Made by a program: the position numbers and the translations under genes | Source: Lacinutrix sp. Bg11-31 | GTDB lineage: Bacteria; Bacteroidota; Bacteroidia; Flavobacteriales; Flavobacteriaceae | Assembly: GCF_002831665.1 (NCBI RefSeq) | Contig: NZ_CP025118.1 | Span: 2,294,001-2,358,000, forward strand | DNA: 64,000 nucleotides | Direction: 5' to 3' | The notes under the pieces: model-generated | The model's database searches: none | What the model was told of the DNA's origin: nothing | Seen by the model: the letters and a program-made list of their open reading frames with translations, nothing else | Part shown: piece by piece, positions 63,140-64,000 of the stretch | Layout of the letters: the number at the start of each line of letters is the position of its first letter | Numbering within the stretch: position 1 is the stretch's first letter

Positions 63140-64000
63140 GTCTTAATAAAAACATACTACGTACCATATTAATCGCCTCATATCTTTTGATTGTAGTCCT
63201 AATTATTTCTGGTTTTAGTGCATTATTTAGCTATTTAAACACTGGAGCAGACCGAAGCAAAATGCTACATACTGAAATTAAAAAAGTAGAACAATACTTA
63301 CCAAAAATAGTTTGGGAACCTTTAACAAACGAAGGCAGACCAATGGATAACCAAACTTTAAATGCCTTACAAAACGATTATTTAGATGCTTGGTATGTAA
63401 AGCAAATTGCTTACAAAACGAATACCACGAGTGGTATAAAAGATTACTACACAGATAGTGCAAGGAAAAATATATTTGATTTTATTGCATTAAATAAAGC
63501 TAAAAACACAACCATTGAAGCAACAACTTTAAATCACAATCCTACTTTAGAATTTTTTAGCGAAGATGGGCAATTAGCAGTGATTACAGATAGAAATGTT
63601 GTAGAATATAAACGTATTTTTAAAGATAAAAAAGCTGTTTTAGAAACTACCGAAACATCTACATACAAAATGGTCTTTTTGTTAGAAGATGGTTTTTGGC
63701 GCATTAGACATTTAGTAAAAGAAAACAATAAGTCTTTTAAGGCTGAAATAAGTAAAATAGAAACAGATAGCTTAATTATTAAAGGTATTAACTACTATCC
63801 AAAAGCAACACCTTGGAATATGTTTGGTAACGCTTTCGCGAAAGACACCATTGCTAAAGACTTTAAAATTATAAAGAAAGCAGGTTTAAATTCGGTTAGA
63901 GTTTTTGTACAATATGATGACTTTGGAAAAGCAGATGTAAATACTAAAAAGCTAGAAAAATTAAAACAGACTTTAGATGCTGCTGAAGAAAACAATCTAA
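63133..64000 (+). CDS. Membrane-anchored glycoside hydrolase-like protein (partial, cut by window end)
   Basis: 289 codons visible without a stop. One N-terminal membrane helix (about residues 10-33) anchors an extracytoplasmic protein. A linker domain of about 35-210 has SNTF2-like character and no recognised motif. From about 215 (IIKGINYYPKATPWNMFG, then DFKIIKKAGLNSVRVFV) a TIM-barrel glycoside hydrolase of the GH5/GH2-like clan begins, and the catalytic residues lie beyond the window. It overlaps the Ig-like gene by seven bases. With the upstream genes it suggests synthesis and trimming of an extracellular glycan. Confidence 0.75.
   Translation, partial: MVGLNKNILRTILIASYLLIVVLIISGFSALFSYLNTGADRSKMLHTEIKKVEQYLPKIVWEPLTNEGRPMDNQTLNALQNDYLDAWYVKQIAYKTNTTSGIKDYYTDSARKNIFDFIALNKAKNTTIEATTLNHNPTLEFFSEDGQLAVITDRNVVEYKRIFKDKKAVLETTETSTYKMVFLLEDGFWRIRHLVKENNKSFKAEISKIETDSLIIKGINYYPKATPWNMFGNAFAKDTIAKDFKIIKKAGLNSVRVFVQYDDFGKADVNTKKLEKLKQTLDAAEENNL

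Noticed and set aside
1..64000. CRISPR arrays, insertion sequences, prophage, rRNA genes
   Set aside because: No spaced identical repeats, transposase or integrase motifs, phage structural genes or rRNA-like sequence were seen on either strand; the only RNA gene found is tRNA-Leu.

Overview
The window looks like chromosomal DNA of a marine-type member of the Flavobacteriaceae (phylum Bacteroidota). It is AT-rich, roughly one third G+C by eye. Several promoters fit the Bacteroidota pattern TTTG / TAnnTTTG. A secreted peptidase carries a type IX secretion C-terminal sorting domain. Isoprenoids are made by the mevalonate route, and lipoproteins and outer-membrane barrels are abundant. There is no rRNA operon, CRISPR array, transposase or phage module. 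The only RNA gene recognised is a tRNA-Leu(UAG). Genus cannot be decided from the sequence alone.

Layout. 1-3.3 kb: tail of an unknown gene, a divergent Mpo1-like / fatty-acid-hydroxylase pair, a DUF547 lipoprotein and a GT2 transferase. 3.3-7.3 kb (minus): envelope operon with a second DUF547 protein, a small barrel, a GH113-like lipoprotein and an Omp85-like barrel. 7.5-15.2 kb (plus): FAD oxidoreductase and membrane polyferredoxin, then a MORN-like repeat protein and three glycosyltransferases. 15.2-20.9 kb (minus): two small acidic proteins and a polyamine operon (arginine decarboxylase, agmatinase, deoxyhypusine-synthase-like protein, GNAT-CN-hydrolase fusion). 21.0-21.2 kb holds an unexplained structured intergenic element. 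21.5-26.5 kb (minus): mevalonate genes, a UbiA prenyltransferase, a nitrilase and an RsuA/RluB-type protein. 26.7-34.3 kb: TetR regulator, a GDPD/HI0933/DUF1697 operon, a lipoprotein, and a 1229-residue phosphoesterase-barrel fusion. 34.5-38.1 kb: an HD domain fused to a Pycsar-type membrane effector, convergent with a GAF protein. 38.1-46.4 kb: tRNA-Leu, M20 dipeptidase, EamA transporter, secreted M28 peptidase, a BlaI/M56 pair under three BlaI-like boxes, and a DUF4407 protein. 46.5-55.3 kb: a hydroxyproline catabolic operon with two M24 proline peptidases and a divergent AraC regulator. 55.3-64 kb: PhnA-like protein, mannose-6-phosphate isomerase, a degenerate glycosyltransferase, a response-regulator-glycosyltransferase fusion, and a divergent operon for a giant membrane protein, an Ig-like secreted protein and a membrane-anchored glycoside hydrolase cut by the window end.

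How the parts work together. The clearest pathway is 46.5-54.3 kb: M24 peptidases could free (hydroxy)proline from collagen-like peptides. Epimerase, FAD dehydrogenase, deaminase and semialdehyde dehydrogenase would then carry hydroxyproline to 2-oxoglutarate. A 10-bp direct repeat spaced 21 bp apart is a likely AraC-type operator. The polyamine operon gives a route arginine -> agmatine -> putrescine -> (homo)spermidine. The most unusual items are the receiver-GT2 fusion with its DxD-less paralogue next door, the stand-alone HD-Pycsar-effector fusion, a pseudouridine synthase homologue lacking the catalytic Asp, a dispersed ~95-bp hairpin element (three copies) whose stem sequence changes while its pairing is kept, and a REP-like palindrome translated in frame inside a membrane glycosyltransferase.
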